From positions 26,769 through 90,768 of the forward strand of contig JAGXNT010000037.1 of assembly GCA_019894765.1 (NCBI GenBank): 64,000 bases of DNA. The letters run 5' to 3'. Made by a program: the position numbers and the translations under genes. Shown here one piece after another: positions 51,647-59,891 of this stretch. Origin of the DNA: Candidatus Heimdallarchaeota archaeon (GTDB lineage Archaea; Asgardarchaeota; Heimdallarchaeia; JABLTI01). How positions within the stretch are numbered: the stretch's first letter is position 1; each line of letters opens with the position of its first letter. The notes below the pieces were generated by a model, which saw only the letters and a list, made by a program, of their open reading frames with translations, had not been told where the DNA came from and ran no database searches.

Positions 51647-52450
51647 TTAATCGATTTGTTTTAGAAAATAATTGATAACAAGCTGATTGTAAACTTCTTT
51701 TTGAGTTATAAAACACTCATGATTACCGTTTGGGATAATTGCTAGCTCTGAATTAGTCATTAATCTATACATTTCAGTTGCTTCAGAAACTGGTATATAA
51801 TCATCTCGATCACCGAGTAAGATAAGTGAGGGTGTCTGAATGTTCTTGACTTTCTCTTCAGGAAATTCTGCAGGATTAAACCACATTTCAGTGATGTTGA
51901 GTAGCATTGTTTTCCAATAATCTTCACCATGTGTAGCAGTTTGTTCTTTCAGCATTTTGACTAACCAATCAAGTGTTTTCTCTAGCTTTTCAAAATCAAC
52001 TTGCCTAGATCCTTCAATGCCAAGTTCTTTAAATCCAACAATCATTTCTTTGGTTTGGTTAATCATTGTTCCACCAAGAACCATTGCTTTAATCAATTCT
52101 GGATAGTGGAGACCCATCTCAACTCCGATTTGACCACCATCACTCCACCCACATAGTAAAACTTTATCCAATTTCAGCTCTTTAATTAATGCTGCAAAAT
52201 CATCAACCATTAATTTATAACGAAACTTACCACCAGGATTATTCGTTTTTCCTTGTCCTCGGCAATCAACTGCTATTACTCTGAAGTGTTTGGAGAAGAC
52301 TGGTAATTGTTTTTCCCACATTTGTATTGAACTAATACCGCCATGAATAAGAATTAAAGGATAACCCGATCCATACTCTTTATAATACATCTTGATATCA
52401 TTTATTTCAACATATTTACCATCAATTCGTTTAAAATCACTTTCACTCAT
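51647..52450 (-). CDS. Alpha/beta hydrolase
   Basis: The product has 268 residues from ATG 52450, chosen because GGATGAT lies 8 nt before it; the frame extends further upstream without homology. Motifs: IHGGISSIQMW (oxyanion region), VDCRGQGKTNNP, LLCGWSDGGQIG with nucleophile Ser in GWSDGG, LLGDRDDYIPV with acid Asp, and GNHECF with catalytic His. It belongs to the fluoroperoxidase/ester-hydrolase group of small soluble hydrolases. The substrate is unknown. Confidence 0.85.
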   Translation of the reverse strand: MSESDFKRIDGKYVEINDIKMYYKEYGSGYPLILIHGGISSIQMWEKQLPVFSKHFRVIAVDCRGQGKTNNPGGKFRYKLMVDDFAALIKELKLDKVLLCGWSDGGQIGVEMGLHYPELIKAMVLGGTMINQTKEMIVGFKELGIEGSRQVDFEKLEKTLDWLVKMLKEQTATHGEDYWKTMLLNITEMWFNPAEFPEEKVKNIQTPSLILLGDRDDYIPVSEATEMYRLMTNSELAIIPNGNHECFITQKEVYNQLVINYFLKQID

Positions 52451-52622
52451 TTTAATCATCCACAGAAATGCAATTAATTTATAACTATTTGAAAAACAAA
52501 ATTTTCTCATATGAGAAAGACATTGTAAGTAGCAGTATAATTTAAATAACGTCTAATTTCAGCTTAAAGTTTTTATAAAACAGAATCTTCAAGTAATAAA
52601 ACAATTAGAATGTGCTTAGAAA

Positions 52623-52966
52623 ATGGCTCATAAAGTTCTTCGATTTCTCTGGATGTTATTTATTGGTTGGTGGCATCAATATTCTGGTTCCTTGCTGGAT
52701 ATTTGCTTATAGCATTAGTTGTTACAAGAGAGACAGGTTTTTGGATCTTTCAACGAATGGGATTTGTTTTTTCACTCCAAGAACCATTGGAAAGAGAAAT
52801 TATCTTTCATAAAAAAATCGTGACCTATATTTGGTTCTACCTTCTAGGTTGGCTTCTAGGACCTGCAGTAATTTTAATAGCATTCGTTATGTCATTTTTA
52901 CTGGTAACATTCAGTTACATGGAAAAAATGGTCGCAGGAATAGACGTGATCGTTATTGCAGACTAA
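52623..52966 (+). pseudogene. YccF-like small membrane protein with a one-base deletion
   Basis: ATG 52623 opens MAHKVLRFLWMLFIGWW, then the frame is lost (TAG in the next helix). In the adjacent frame from about 52670, VASIFWFLAGYLLIALVVTR and then FWIFQRMGFVFSL continue smoothly to a TAA at 52964-52966, including a second helix pair. Joined, the ~114 residues resemble the YccF/inner-membrane small-protein pattern (LWFLFGGW..A..W..AG...). Restoring one G in TTGGTGG at 52667-52671 fixes the frame. A TATA-like TTTTATAAAA (52570-52579) lies about 45 nt before the ATG. If the lesion is real, translation might restart at TTG 52667, giving 99 residues. Confidence 0.6.
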
Positions 52967-53139
52967 TTACCAAAAAACAGTAAAGTAGAGGATCCATACA
53001 ATAACTGAAGCTATATTGATTTACATGTTTGGCATCGATTATTGCTATTGCCCAAGATTGACCCACCCTAAATACTATTGATAATATTACAAGTCAAGAA
53101 ATAAAACTTTCTTGCAAACCATGAATCTTAAAAATTGAT

Positions 53140-53487
53140 TTATTTCTCAATATCTTCAAGTAATGATTGAAGACTTGCATGACCTCGTGTTTTCACAATT
53201 TGGTCTAAAGCCCACTTGGCGGATACTCGGACTATTTCACTTTTATCATTGTCTTGAGCATAAATCAGAGCTGCGACAACATCATCATTAGAACTAAACA
53301 AAGCAAAAGTCTCAGCAAACACTGATCGAACATTTTCATCTTTATCTGATTTGAAAGCACTAATCATAGATGGGACTGCTTCTTCTGCGCCCATTTCTCC
53401 GAGATTCATGGCTGCTTTACTTCGAGTTTCAGGATTCAAATCTCTGAGTTGTCTTGTTAAGGTGTTAATACTTTTGCTCATAAACAT
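53140..53487 (-). CDS. HEAT-repeat protein
   Basis: The protein has 115 residues; ATG at residue 3 (MSKSINTL) is the alternative start. It contains about three HEAT hairpins: LRDLNPETRSKAAMNLGEMG, AVPSMISAFKSDKDENVRSV, VRVSAKWALDQIVK. It is a small helical protein-interaction module, cytosolic; partner unknown. Confidence 0.75.
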   Translation of the reverse strand: MFMSKSINTLTRQLRDLNPETRSKAAMNLGEMGAEEAVPSMISAFKSDKDENVRSVFAETFALFSSNDDVVAALIYAQDNDKSEIVRVSAKWALDQIVKTRGHASLQSLLEDIEK

Positions 53488-53629
53488 ACATTCCTAGTGA
53501 TAGTAATAAACTACCCATTAATAAATAGTGATTAATTAATAGATTATGTGTAAAAAAGTATTATTCTCTTAATTTTTTTCCTAGAAGTTATTATATAAGC
53601 AGATGACTAGTTTTATCTGGTGAATTAAC

Positions 53630-54094
53630 ATGGAACACAATCCTTGGACTCATTGGTTCTTTCGAGACAGAAAACCACCAAATGATAATGCAATTTTTGA
53701 GAATTTGACTCGAGTAATTTTTCAAGGAGGATTGAACTGGCAAATCATAGACAATAAATGGCCAAGTTTCCAAGAAGCATTTGTTGATTTTTCGATTCCA
53801 GATGTTGCTGACTTTTCTGAAGAGGATGTCGCTCGTTTACTAGAAGATGTGAGTATAGTGCGAAACGCTCAGAAAATTGAATCAACAATTTACAATGCAA
53901 AAGAATTCCTCAAAATCAAAGAAGAATTTGGTTCATTCCTTAAGTATCTTGAAACCCTTGACAAATCCAACAATTATGAATCAGCTGTGAAAATTCTTAG
54001 TAAAAGATTCAAACGTTTGGGACCTAAATCCTGTCATATTTTCCTTTATAGTATTGGTGAAGATATTAAGCATGACAAAGAAGTACTTCAATGA
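53630..54094 (+). CDS. Tag-like (3-methyladenine DNA glycosylase I) protein lacking the usual active-site Glu
   Basis: The protein has 154 residues, with GGTGA 9 nt before the ATG. Residues ~22-110 match the Tag fold: FENLTRVIFQGGLNWQII (usual form FE...EG.QAGLSW), FQEAFVDFSIPDVADFSEED, VARLLEDVSIVRNAQKIES, and NAKEFL. The Glu that E. coli Tag uses in LEGQQAGLSW is Val here. The C-terminal His/Cys zinc motif of Tag is also not visible. It may bind damaged DNA without cleaving, or use another residue. Confidence 0.65.
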   Translation: MEHNPWTHWFFRDRKPPNDNAIFENLTRVIFQGGLNWQIIDNKWPSFQEAFVDFSIPDVADFSEEDVARLLEDVSIVRNAQKIESTIYNAKEFLKIKEEFGSFLKYLETLDKSNNYESAVKILSKRFKRLGPKSCHIFLYSIGEDIKHDKEVLQ

Positions 54095-54203
54095 GAATAA
54101 TTAGAACTTGAATCTTAATCCTGAAAATATGCAAATTTTCGCAATTTTTGTCTTAATTTGCATATAAAGTTATCTTTTTTAAATTAAAAATAATGGTAAG
54201 GTT

Positions 54204-55001
54204 ATGAAGTCTCTTAAGCTTATTTCCTCACTATTCCTCATTTCCGTATTCATCCTTTCCTCAAGCAATATTGGATTTATAATGGCAGGTTATCAAACAG
54301 ATCCTACTGGTGATGCTGGCGGTATTAATGCTTGTGACATTACTAGAGTAGATGTCTTAGTTTCTTATCATTCACATCCAGTTGATGATGACGTTACATT
54401 AAAAATCACATTATTAGAAGCTCCACTTATGGATGAGAGTCATACTGTAAGGTACGATTACAATTTCCGAGTTGACACTAGTTTATCTAGTGAACCAGAT
54501 ACAACTACCTGGAGTTCAGATGTTTTTGAATATGTCGCTCATTTAGATTGTCGCTGGGTCAGTGATTCATGGTTAAATACCTCCTATCTATTAGCTAATC
54601 GTTACTATTTAACAGGCGATGGAAGCGCAAAGGTCATGGGTACTTTCTGGTGGAATCCAAATACCGATTCTTGGCAAGGTTCTGATCCAGGTCTTGAGGT
54701 TGGAGAAGTCATTGGTAAAACCGTACAGTGGGATGTAACTAGTGCGATATTTAGAGAACAACCTATTGGAACTGGTTATCTTATACAAGGAGTCGCTGGT
54801 GCATGGTATGGTCTTGGACTTAAGGATATTGGTCCTAACTCCGGATGGTGCGATGAATTCGACAACTTATGTGAGTATCCTTATTCAAGTTCATCAGGAA
54901 CATCTTCGTTACCTTTCCCAGGTTTTGGTTTCCTCATTAGCATTGCAGCTATTGGATTAATTGCCACAAGTACTTACATAATCCGTAGAAAAAGAAATTA
55001 A
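54204..55001 (+). CDS. Secreted surface protein with FPGF C-terminal anchor
   Basis: The product has 265 residues. The signal peptide is about residues 1-28 (LISSLFLISVFILSSSNIGF). The body is beta-rich with DxD-type turns (GDAGGINACDITRVDVLV; DVTSAIFREQPIGTGYL). It ends with a Ser-rich linker, then LPFPGFGFLISIAAIGLIAT and a RRKRN tail: a short FPGF motif, one helix and a basic end, like archaeal PGF-CTERM sorting signals. It is exported and tethered to the membrane or released by a sortase-like enzyme. The following gene has the same tail. Confidence 0.65.
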   Translation: MKSLKLISSLFLISVFILSSSNIGFIMAGYQTDPTGDAGGINACDITRVDVLVSYHSHPVDDDVTLKITLLEAPLMDESHTVRYDYNFRVDTSLSSEPDTTTWSSDVFEYVAHLDCRWVSDSWLNTSYLLANRYYLTGDGSAKVMGTFWWNPNTDSWQGSDPGLEVGEVIGKTVQWDVTSAIFREQPIGTGYLIQGVAGAWYGLGLKDIGPNSGWCDEFDNLCEYPYSSSSGTSSLPFPGFGFLISIAAIGLIATSTYIIRRKRN

Positions 55002-55019
55002 GTATTTTACATATTGTGA

Positions 55020-55046
55020 ATCGCAGATTTTCTGCGATACAATCAC
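55020..55046 (+). terminator. Intrinsic-type terminator after the first FPGF protein
   Basis: Perfect 8-bp stem ATCGCAGA (55020-55027) / TCTGCGAT (55031-55038) with a TTT loop, followed by ACAATCACTTTTTTTT. It ends the rightward transcript. Confidence 0.65.
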
Positions 55047-55117
55047 TTTTTTTTCTCTTTTTTCCTTTTTAAAATTACAAAAGAAAGTACCTTATTTGAA
55101 AAATAAAAAAAGAATGA

Positions 55118-55134
55118 ATCAGAGTTAATCTGAT
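55118..55134 (-). terminator. Intrinsic-type terminator after the second FPGF protein
   Basis: On the minus strand ATCAGA / TCTGAT (6 bp, 5-nt loop) is followed by TCATTCTTTTTTT. It ends the leftward transcript, so each of the two convergent genes has its own hairpin. Confidence 0.55.
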
Positions 55135-55148
55135 TTTTTAAAGTTTAA

Positions 55149-56057
55149 CTATTTTCTTCTTCTAACTAATACCATTATTGTGGTTAAAGTTCCAAGTACG
55201 CTTAATGCAATCAAGTATTCAAATCCTGGGAATGGCCATGTTGGTCCACCTAACTGGTAGCTTGGTAAATCATATCCTTGCTTTTCAGTGTGGTAATCAT
55301 AGTTGTAATTAAAGATAGTACCATTTGCTGTTCCAGAAACACTGCCTTCCATTCTCATTCCAAGCATAACACCAGTAGCTTTTGTGTAAGCGAATTGGTA
55401 TTGATGATCAATAGTCATGTTTAGAATGGAGGATCTAGTACCAGTTACATATACTTCTTCAATCACACCAGTTATCATGAATTCAAAAACGAAATCTGTG
55501 GTAATATTATAGTAAGCAGCTGAAACTGCAAAACCATTTGAATATGTTGTTCCTAAAATTGTACCATTATTGTTAATCCCATTCACTACATCAATCCAAT
55601 CATCCCATGTATCTGATTCAACACTAAGGAAAGGAATCATTAGTATTTCTTCATGGATTAATGATTCAATTATTGTAGCATTCCATTTTATTGTACTGAG
55701 TGCTTGTGTATAATATATTGGTGAAACCATATAGAGAAACAGCATTGAGAGATCTGAAAGATCAGATTGCCCTAGTTCAGAGTAAGCGCCTGCTGAGATG
55801 TTAAACGTTACATCAGTTGGTTGTACGTCTGTTACATTTAATGTGACTGAATTCCCTGGATTGAAGTATTGCCCTTCAATTTCATATCCTTGAATATCAG
55901 TACTATTTATACCATAAGTAACACTCATTGATGATGCAACAACATCATAAACGTAAGTATTTCCAACAGTTACAAGATAAGTACTATTTGTGTTTTGAGT
56001 TACTATAATCATTCCAATCAAAAGTAATGGTAAAGCAATTCTTACTGCTTTTTTCAT
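55149..56057 (-). CDS. Secreted surface protein with FPGF C-terminal anchor
   Basis: The product has 302 residues. The N-terminal helix is VRIALPLLLIGMIIVTQNT. The body is beta-rich with many N-x-S/T sequons (NSTYLVTVGNTYVY; NVTDVQPTDVTFNISAG; NGTIFNYNYDY). The end is PTWPFPGFEYLIALSVLGTL, with a helix and an RRRK tail, the same FPGF layout as the neighbouring convergent gene. Likely a glycosylated, membrane-tethered surface protein of unknown role. Confidence 0.65.
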   Translation of the reverse strand: MKKAVRIALPLLLIGMIIVTQNTNSTYLVTVGNTYVYDVVASSMSVTYGINSTDIQGYEIEGQYFNPGNSVTLNVTDVQPTDVTFNISAGAYSELGQSDLSDLSMLFLYMVSPIYYTQALSTIKWNATIIESLIHEEILMIPFLSVESDTWDDWIDVVNGINNNGTILGTTYSNGFAVSAAYYNITTDFVFEFMITGVIEEVYVTGTRSSILNMTIDHQYQFAYTKATGVMLGMRMEGSVSGTANGTIFNYNYDYHTEKQGYDLPSYQLGGPTWPFPGFEYLIALSVLGTLTTIMVLVRRRK

Positions 56058-56254
56058 AATTTTTCAACCTCAAAATGTTATATGATTTTATTACTCCTTG
56101 AAATAATAAAAGGGTAGCTATTCGAGAATTCTTTTTGCATATTTGAAAATTTTAAATAAATTCCAGTTTGTTATACTGAAAATCACCAAAAGATTTTTTC
56201 ATTAGTTGTTTTTGCAGAAGGGTATATTTACTAAATTAAGGATGAATTATTACT

Positions 56255-56731
56255 ATGACATTAGCAACTTTTGAAACTTCTAAAGGAGTTATTGAAATTG
56301 AACTCTTTGATGACGCAGCACCGAATACTGTGAAAAACTTCGTCTCGTTGATTGAAGATGGTTTTTATGATGGTCTAACTTTTCATCGAGTATTAGATGA
56401 ATTTGTTATTCAAGGTGGATGTCCTCAGGGATCAGGTATGGGTGGTCCAGGTTATAAGATCCCATGTGAAACCAGTGGACCAAAACAAGTTCATGAAAAT
56501 GGATTTTTAAGTATGGCTCATGCTGGTTTGAATACTGGTGGGTCACAATTTTTCATTGTTTTGAATAAGAAAAATTGTACACATCTTGATAGGAAACACA
56601 CTGTTTTTGGTCAAACAATTAGTGGATTCCAAGAAGTAGCGCGAAAGATCCAACAAGGAGACAAAATCCTCAAAGCTACTGTTAAAGATGTGAGTGATAA
56701 AATCAGGAACTGGGAATTAAAGAAAGTATAA
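56255..56731 (+). CDS. ppiB: Cyclophilin-type peptidyl-prolyl cis-trans isomerase
   Basis: The protein has 158 residues. Cyclophilin motifs: DDAAPNTVKNFVSLIEDGFY, FHRVLDEFVIQGGCPQGSG (catalytic Arg of FHR), GFLSMAHAGLNTGGSQFFI and HLDRKHTVFGQ. It is a small cytosolic form without signal peptide. It speeds X-Pro isomerisation during folding. An ATTACT leader precedes the ATG. Confidence 0.95.
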   Translation: MTLATFETSKGVIEIELFDDAAPNTVKNFVSLIEDGFYDGLTFHRVLDEFVIQGGCPQGSGMGGPGYKIPCETSGPKQVHENGFLSMAHAGLNTGGSQFFIVLNKKNCTHLDRKHTVFGQTISGFQEVARKIQQGDKILKATVKDVSDKIRNWELKKV

Positions 56732-56750
56732 TCTTTCATCCAATTCCATT

Positions 56751-56784
56751 AATTAAGGATTATTTCCTTAATTCTCTTTTTTTG
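56751..56784 (+). terminator. Hairpin terminator after ppiB
   Basis: Perfect 9-bp stem AATTAAGGA (56751-56759) / TCCTTAATT (56765-56773) with a TTATT loop, then CTCTTTTTTT. It overlaps the stop of the convergent WD40 gene. Confidence 0.6.
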
Positions 56785-58417
56785 GTTCTCTTTTGAAGGA
56801 AGTTATTTCTGAGTCCCAAGATAATTCCTTTCTGCAAACTGGACAGCTACCAGTTACTTTCACAGCTTCTTTCATGTGACTCAAGTGCCCTTTCACTCCA
56901 CAGAAAATGCAAACACCTAATTCTGAGTCAAAATTCAAAGTCATTTTGCACACAGGGCATCGAGCTATTTCTTCATCACAAGCTGGACAAGTCAATAAGG
57001 ACTCATCAATTGGTTCTCCACAGTAGAAACATGTTTTGGTTAAATCAGTGCTAGCAGAAGATAATTCTTCTTCATGAATATCTTCAGGTTGTTCATTGTA
57101 AACAGAAAAAACGCCTGTGAAGGAATTAAACGAACCATTGATTTTTCCTTCTTTTAGGAGAGTAACTAATACTTCTTCTGCAAGAGTTTGATCACAATTG
57201 TATTTCGTTTGTAAGTCTGCTAAGCTCATTTCTTCTTTATCTTTCATTAAAGCGAATAACTCAGGTAATTCTTGTAACATTTTTACTCGAGTGGTTTCTA
57301 TTTCTTTATCCTGTGATTTGTCTTCTTTTTTATCTACTAATTTACCAATTGTAACATCCCAAACATCTGAAACAACTCGTTTTACGTTATCAAATTTTAG
57401 TGCTTCTTTCACTTGTGTGAGTAGTCGAGTATCCTTAATCCCTAGTAATTCATTCACATTCCAGATTTTAATATCTCCATCCACTGAAAGTGTTAAAAGT
57501 AACAAACCATTGGAACTAAAACTTACATCCAAAATAGCTTCTTTGTGATCTGCGATTGTGTTTATGATTTTGTTTGTTTTAGCATCCCAGATTCTTACAA
57601 TCTTATCATGGGAACCAGCAACTACAACTCTCCTTATTGGATGATAAGCAACTGAAGAGATTGAGGAATCTACTGAAGCGATCACACTTATTTCCTTTAC
57701 TTTCTCAGCATCCCAAACTTTGATTGTTCCATCACTCGAACCTGTAACAATAACTCTTCCATCAGAACTATAAGCTAAATCCGATATTGGTCCGAAATGA
57801 CCTTTTAGTTCCCCAACTTTTTTCCCGTTAGCTACTTTCCAAATCATTATTTTGTGATCCCAAGATGCGGAAGCAAGAAGATTCGATGTAGGTGAGAATG
57901 CAATTTTTGTTATTGTATTGACGTGATCTCTTAGTTCGTGAGTTTTTTTCCAGCTTTTCTTAATATTCCATAATCTTATCCGATTATCTGCAGTTGCAGA
58001 TGCAAGCATTGTTCCTGTATTGTTAATAGCCAAACTAGTAACTGCTCCCCAATAACCTCTTAGAATTTTTATAATATGACCTAGATAAGCATCCCAAATT
58101 ATTATTCTTCTATCCAATGAACCAGAGATTAGTAATTTGCCATCAGGGCTAAACAACAAACTGGTGATTTTTTCTTTATGACCTTTTAGCACTAGGAGCT
58201 CTTTTTTCGATTCCACATTCCAGAGTCTTATAAATCCTGAATCGTATCCAGTAGCTATTACTGAGCTGTTTGGCGTAAATGTGACAGTGGTACATGTTTC
58301 CACATTACTTCTTGTGTCGTCTTTTGCTTGATTTGTCATTCTACTTATAATCCTGTATGTTTCTTTAGTTTGTTTTCTCAATTGATTTGAGCTAATTATT
58401 GGGATAAATGTTTCCAA
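56768..58417 (-). CDS. WD40 propeller with winged helix and C-terminal zinc module
   Basis: The product has 549 residues. Residues ~30-325 hold seven WD40 blades (e.g. GHKEKITSLLFSPDGKLLIS, then GSLDRRIIIWDA; DHVNTITKIAFSPTSNLLAS). Residues ~385-445 form a winged helix (MSLADLQTKYNCDQTLAEEV, LVTLLKEGKINGS). Residues ~465-540 form a zinc module: CFYCGEPI, CPACDEE, CPVCKMTL, CIFCGVKGHLSH and CPVCRKEL. The zinc module matches that at 48.7-49.3 kb in order and spacing. The architecture suggests a cytosolic adaptor joining several partners; a ubiquitin-ligase-like role is possible but unsupported. Confidence 0.8.
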   Translation of the reverse strand: METFIPIISSNQLRKQTKETYRIISRMTNQAKDDTRSNVETCTTVTFTPNSSVIATGYDSGFIRLWNVESKKELLVLKGHKEKITSLLFSPDGKLLISGSLDRRIIIWDAYLGHIIKILRGYWGAVTSLAINNTGTMLASATADNRIRLWNIKKSWKKTHELRDHVNTITKIAFSPTSNLLASASWDHKIMIWKVANGKKVGELKGHFGPISDLAYSSDGRVIVTGSSDGTIKVWDAEKVKEISVIASVDSSISSVAYHPIRRVVVAGSHDKIVRIWDAKTNKIINTIADHKEAILDVSFSSNGLLLLTLSVDGDIKIWNVNELLGIKDTRLLTQVKEALKFDNVKRVVSDVWDVTIGKLVDKKEDKSQDKEIETTRVKMLQELPELFALMKDKEEMSLADLQTKYNCDQTLAEEVLVTLLKEGKINGSFNSFTGVFSVYNEQPEDIHEEELSSASTDLTKTCFYCGEPIDESLLTCPACDEEIARCPVCKMTLNFDSELGVCIFCGVKGHLSHMKEAVKVTGSCPVCRKELSWDSEITSFKREPKKEN

Positions 58418-58578
58418 TTAGTCATGTTTCTGTCTGTGAGATTAAATGGTTGTTGGTGTTTTTATACCTCTCTAAAAACTAATTCATGGAATTGACTCAT
58501 CTTGAAGACAATTTATTGTGAGCGCAAAAAATTGCTTTACTTTGATGGCCATTCCAGATCATCAGTGAGGAATGTGTA

Positions 58579-59760
58579 ATGATATCTGATTTGATCTCCC
58601 ATAAGGTAGCAGCTATTTTTGAGGATTTTAATTATAGAGATTATGAATATGATTTGTTGCTTACCTCTTTCAGGGGAGTACTCACAAATCCAGGTGGAAC
58701 TATCGCTCGAGTTATTCTTATAGGTCCTCCCGGTTCAGGAAAATCCTTTGTTTTGAATAATTTTCAATCAAAGATACAAAGAAGACGAATAATTAACAGG
58801 GAGACTGATTTTCAACTCAAATGTATTAATGTAAACTGCATGAATCATACCTCCACAAAAACTGTTGTTTTAGAAATCATTCAAAAAATCGACCCATACT
58901 TTTATGCTAATGCCGATGAATGCCAAACAGCTGAACTGCAATACATACTAGCAGATATTTTGCTTGCAAGCAAGGTTCATTTAATCGTAATTTTTGACAA
59001 TATTGATGATTTAGTTGGCAAGGAACCAGAAGAAGTTAATTCCCTTATTTATGGTTTCCAAAGGTTTTCGGAAGGAAAAAACGATAGGGAACCAAACCTT
59101 TTCTCTCAGATACTGGTCGCACGAGATTTAGAGTTTATTGTGGAACTTGATAGAAGCGTTTTTCGTAAAATCACTACCGATGTGATTCCATTTGAACCTT
59201 ACACTGCTGAGCAGACCTTCCAATTAGTTAATACGTATATTAAGAAGAAAGTGAAGCGAAAAATAACAGAAGAAACTATCTGGTTCATAGCGTTAATTGC
59301 TCGAGGGAATATGCAATTAGCATTGGAATTGATTAAAAATGCAAATCACTTAGCAGGAATAAAGCATTCGATAGTTATAACTCCCGAGCATATACGTGCA
59401 GTAAACAAGGAATTAACTGATTTTCATATTACCAAACAGATGGTGGAAGAGTATCCAATTGGCTATAAATTGATGTTATTGACAATCGCTAGACGATTCA
59501 AATCAATATCAAAAGCATTTCTTAATTTCCTTGACTTGCCAAGTCTCTATATCAGCATATGTGAAGAGTATAATCAAATGCAAAGTGCAAAGTACTTCTC
59601 AGATATTCTGAATGATCTCGAGAAAATATCTATTGTCTCTCTGCACAATTTGGAAAGGGATATCTTTCTAACATTATCAGATATTCCTGCAAATCAATTA
59701 GCAATGTATCTCGAGAAAAGCCTAAAGCAGAAAAGAAGAGACAAACCATATTTCCTCTAA
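58579..59760 (+). CDS. Orc1/Cdc6-like AAA ATPase, divergent
   Basis: The product has 393 residues. Walker A GPPGSGKS (49-56), Walker B VIFDNIDDL, a sensor-like segment (ARDLEFIVELDRSVFRKI), the family's PFEPYTAEQTFQLV, then a small helical lid (ARGNMQLALELIKNA; ITPEHIRAVNKEL), and a C-terminal winged helix. Orc1/Cdc6 proteins bind origin repeats and load MCM. Segments are recognisable but divergent from typical archaeal Orc1, so a paralogue or non-origin STAND-like role is possible. No clear origin-recognition-box repeats stand beside it; TGGAAT and ATTCCA occur once each in the 161-nt upstream gap. Confidence 0.7.
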   Translation: MISDLISHKVAAIFEDFNYRDYEYDLLLTSFRGVLTNPGGTIARVILIGPPGSGKSFVLNNFQSKIQRRRIINRETDFQLKCINVNCMNHTSTKTVVLEIIQKIDPYFYANADECQTAELQYILADILLASKVHLIVIFDNIDDLVGKEPEEVNSLIYGFQRFSEGKNDREPNLFSQILVARDLEFIVELDRSVFRKITTDVIPFEPYTAEQTFQLVNTYIKKKVKRKITEETIWFIALIARGNMQLALELIKNANHLAGIKHSIVITPEHIRAVNKELTDFHITKQMVEEYPIGYKLMLLTIARRFKSISKAFLNFLDLPSLYISICEEYNQMQSAKYFSDILNDLEKISIVSLHNLERDIFLTLSDIPANQLAMYLEKSLKQKRRDKPYFL

Positions 59761-59891
59761 GGAAAACTCAGTTCCTTTTTCTAATGGTTCTTGTTAAACC
59801 AAACTTTGAAGCTTCTCAAAATGAAAGCTTAGACTAAGTATTGATAGCAAATTGTTTAAAACCGAATAAAGTATTTGGATACTAGATAAAA

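Noticed and set aside
52612..52812. A 66-codon frame starting MLRKWLIKF
   Set aside because: It runs out of phase through the YccF-like gene, whose homology is split across the other two frames.
58418..58578. Replication origin upstream of the Orc1/Cdc6-like gene
   Set aside because: No repeated origin-recognition boxes or long AT-only unwinding element are visible, only one short inverted pair.
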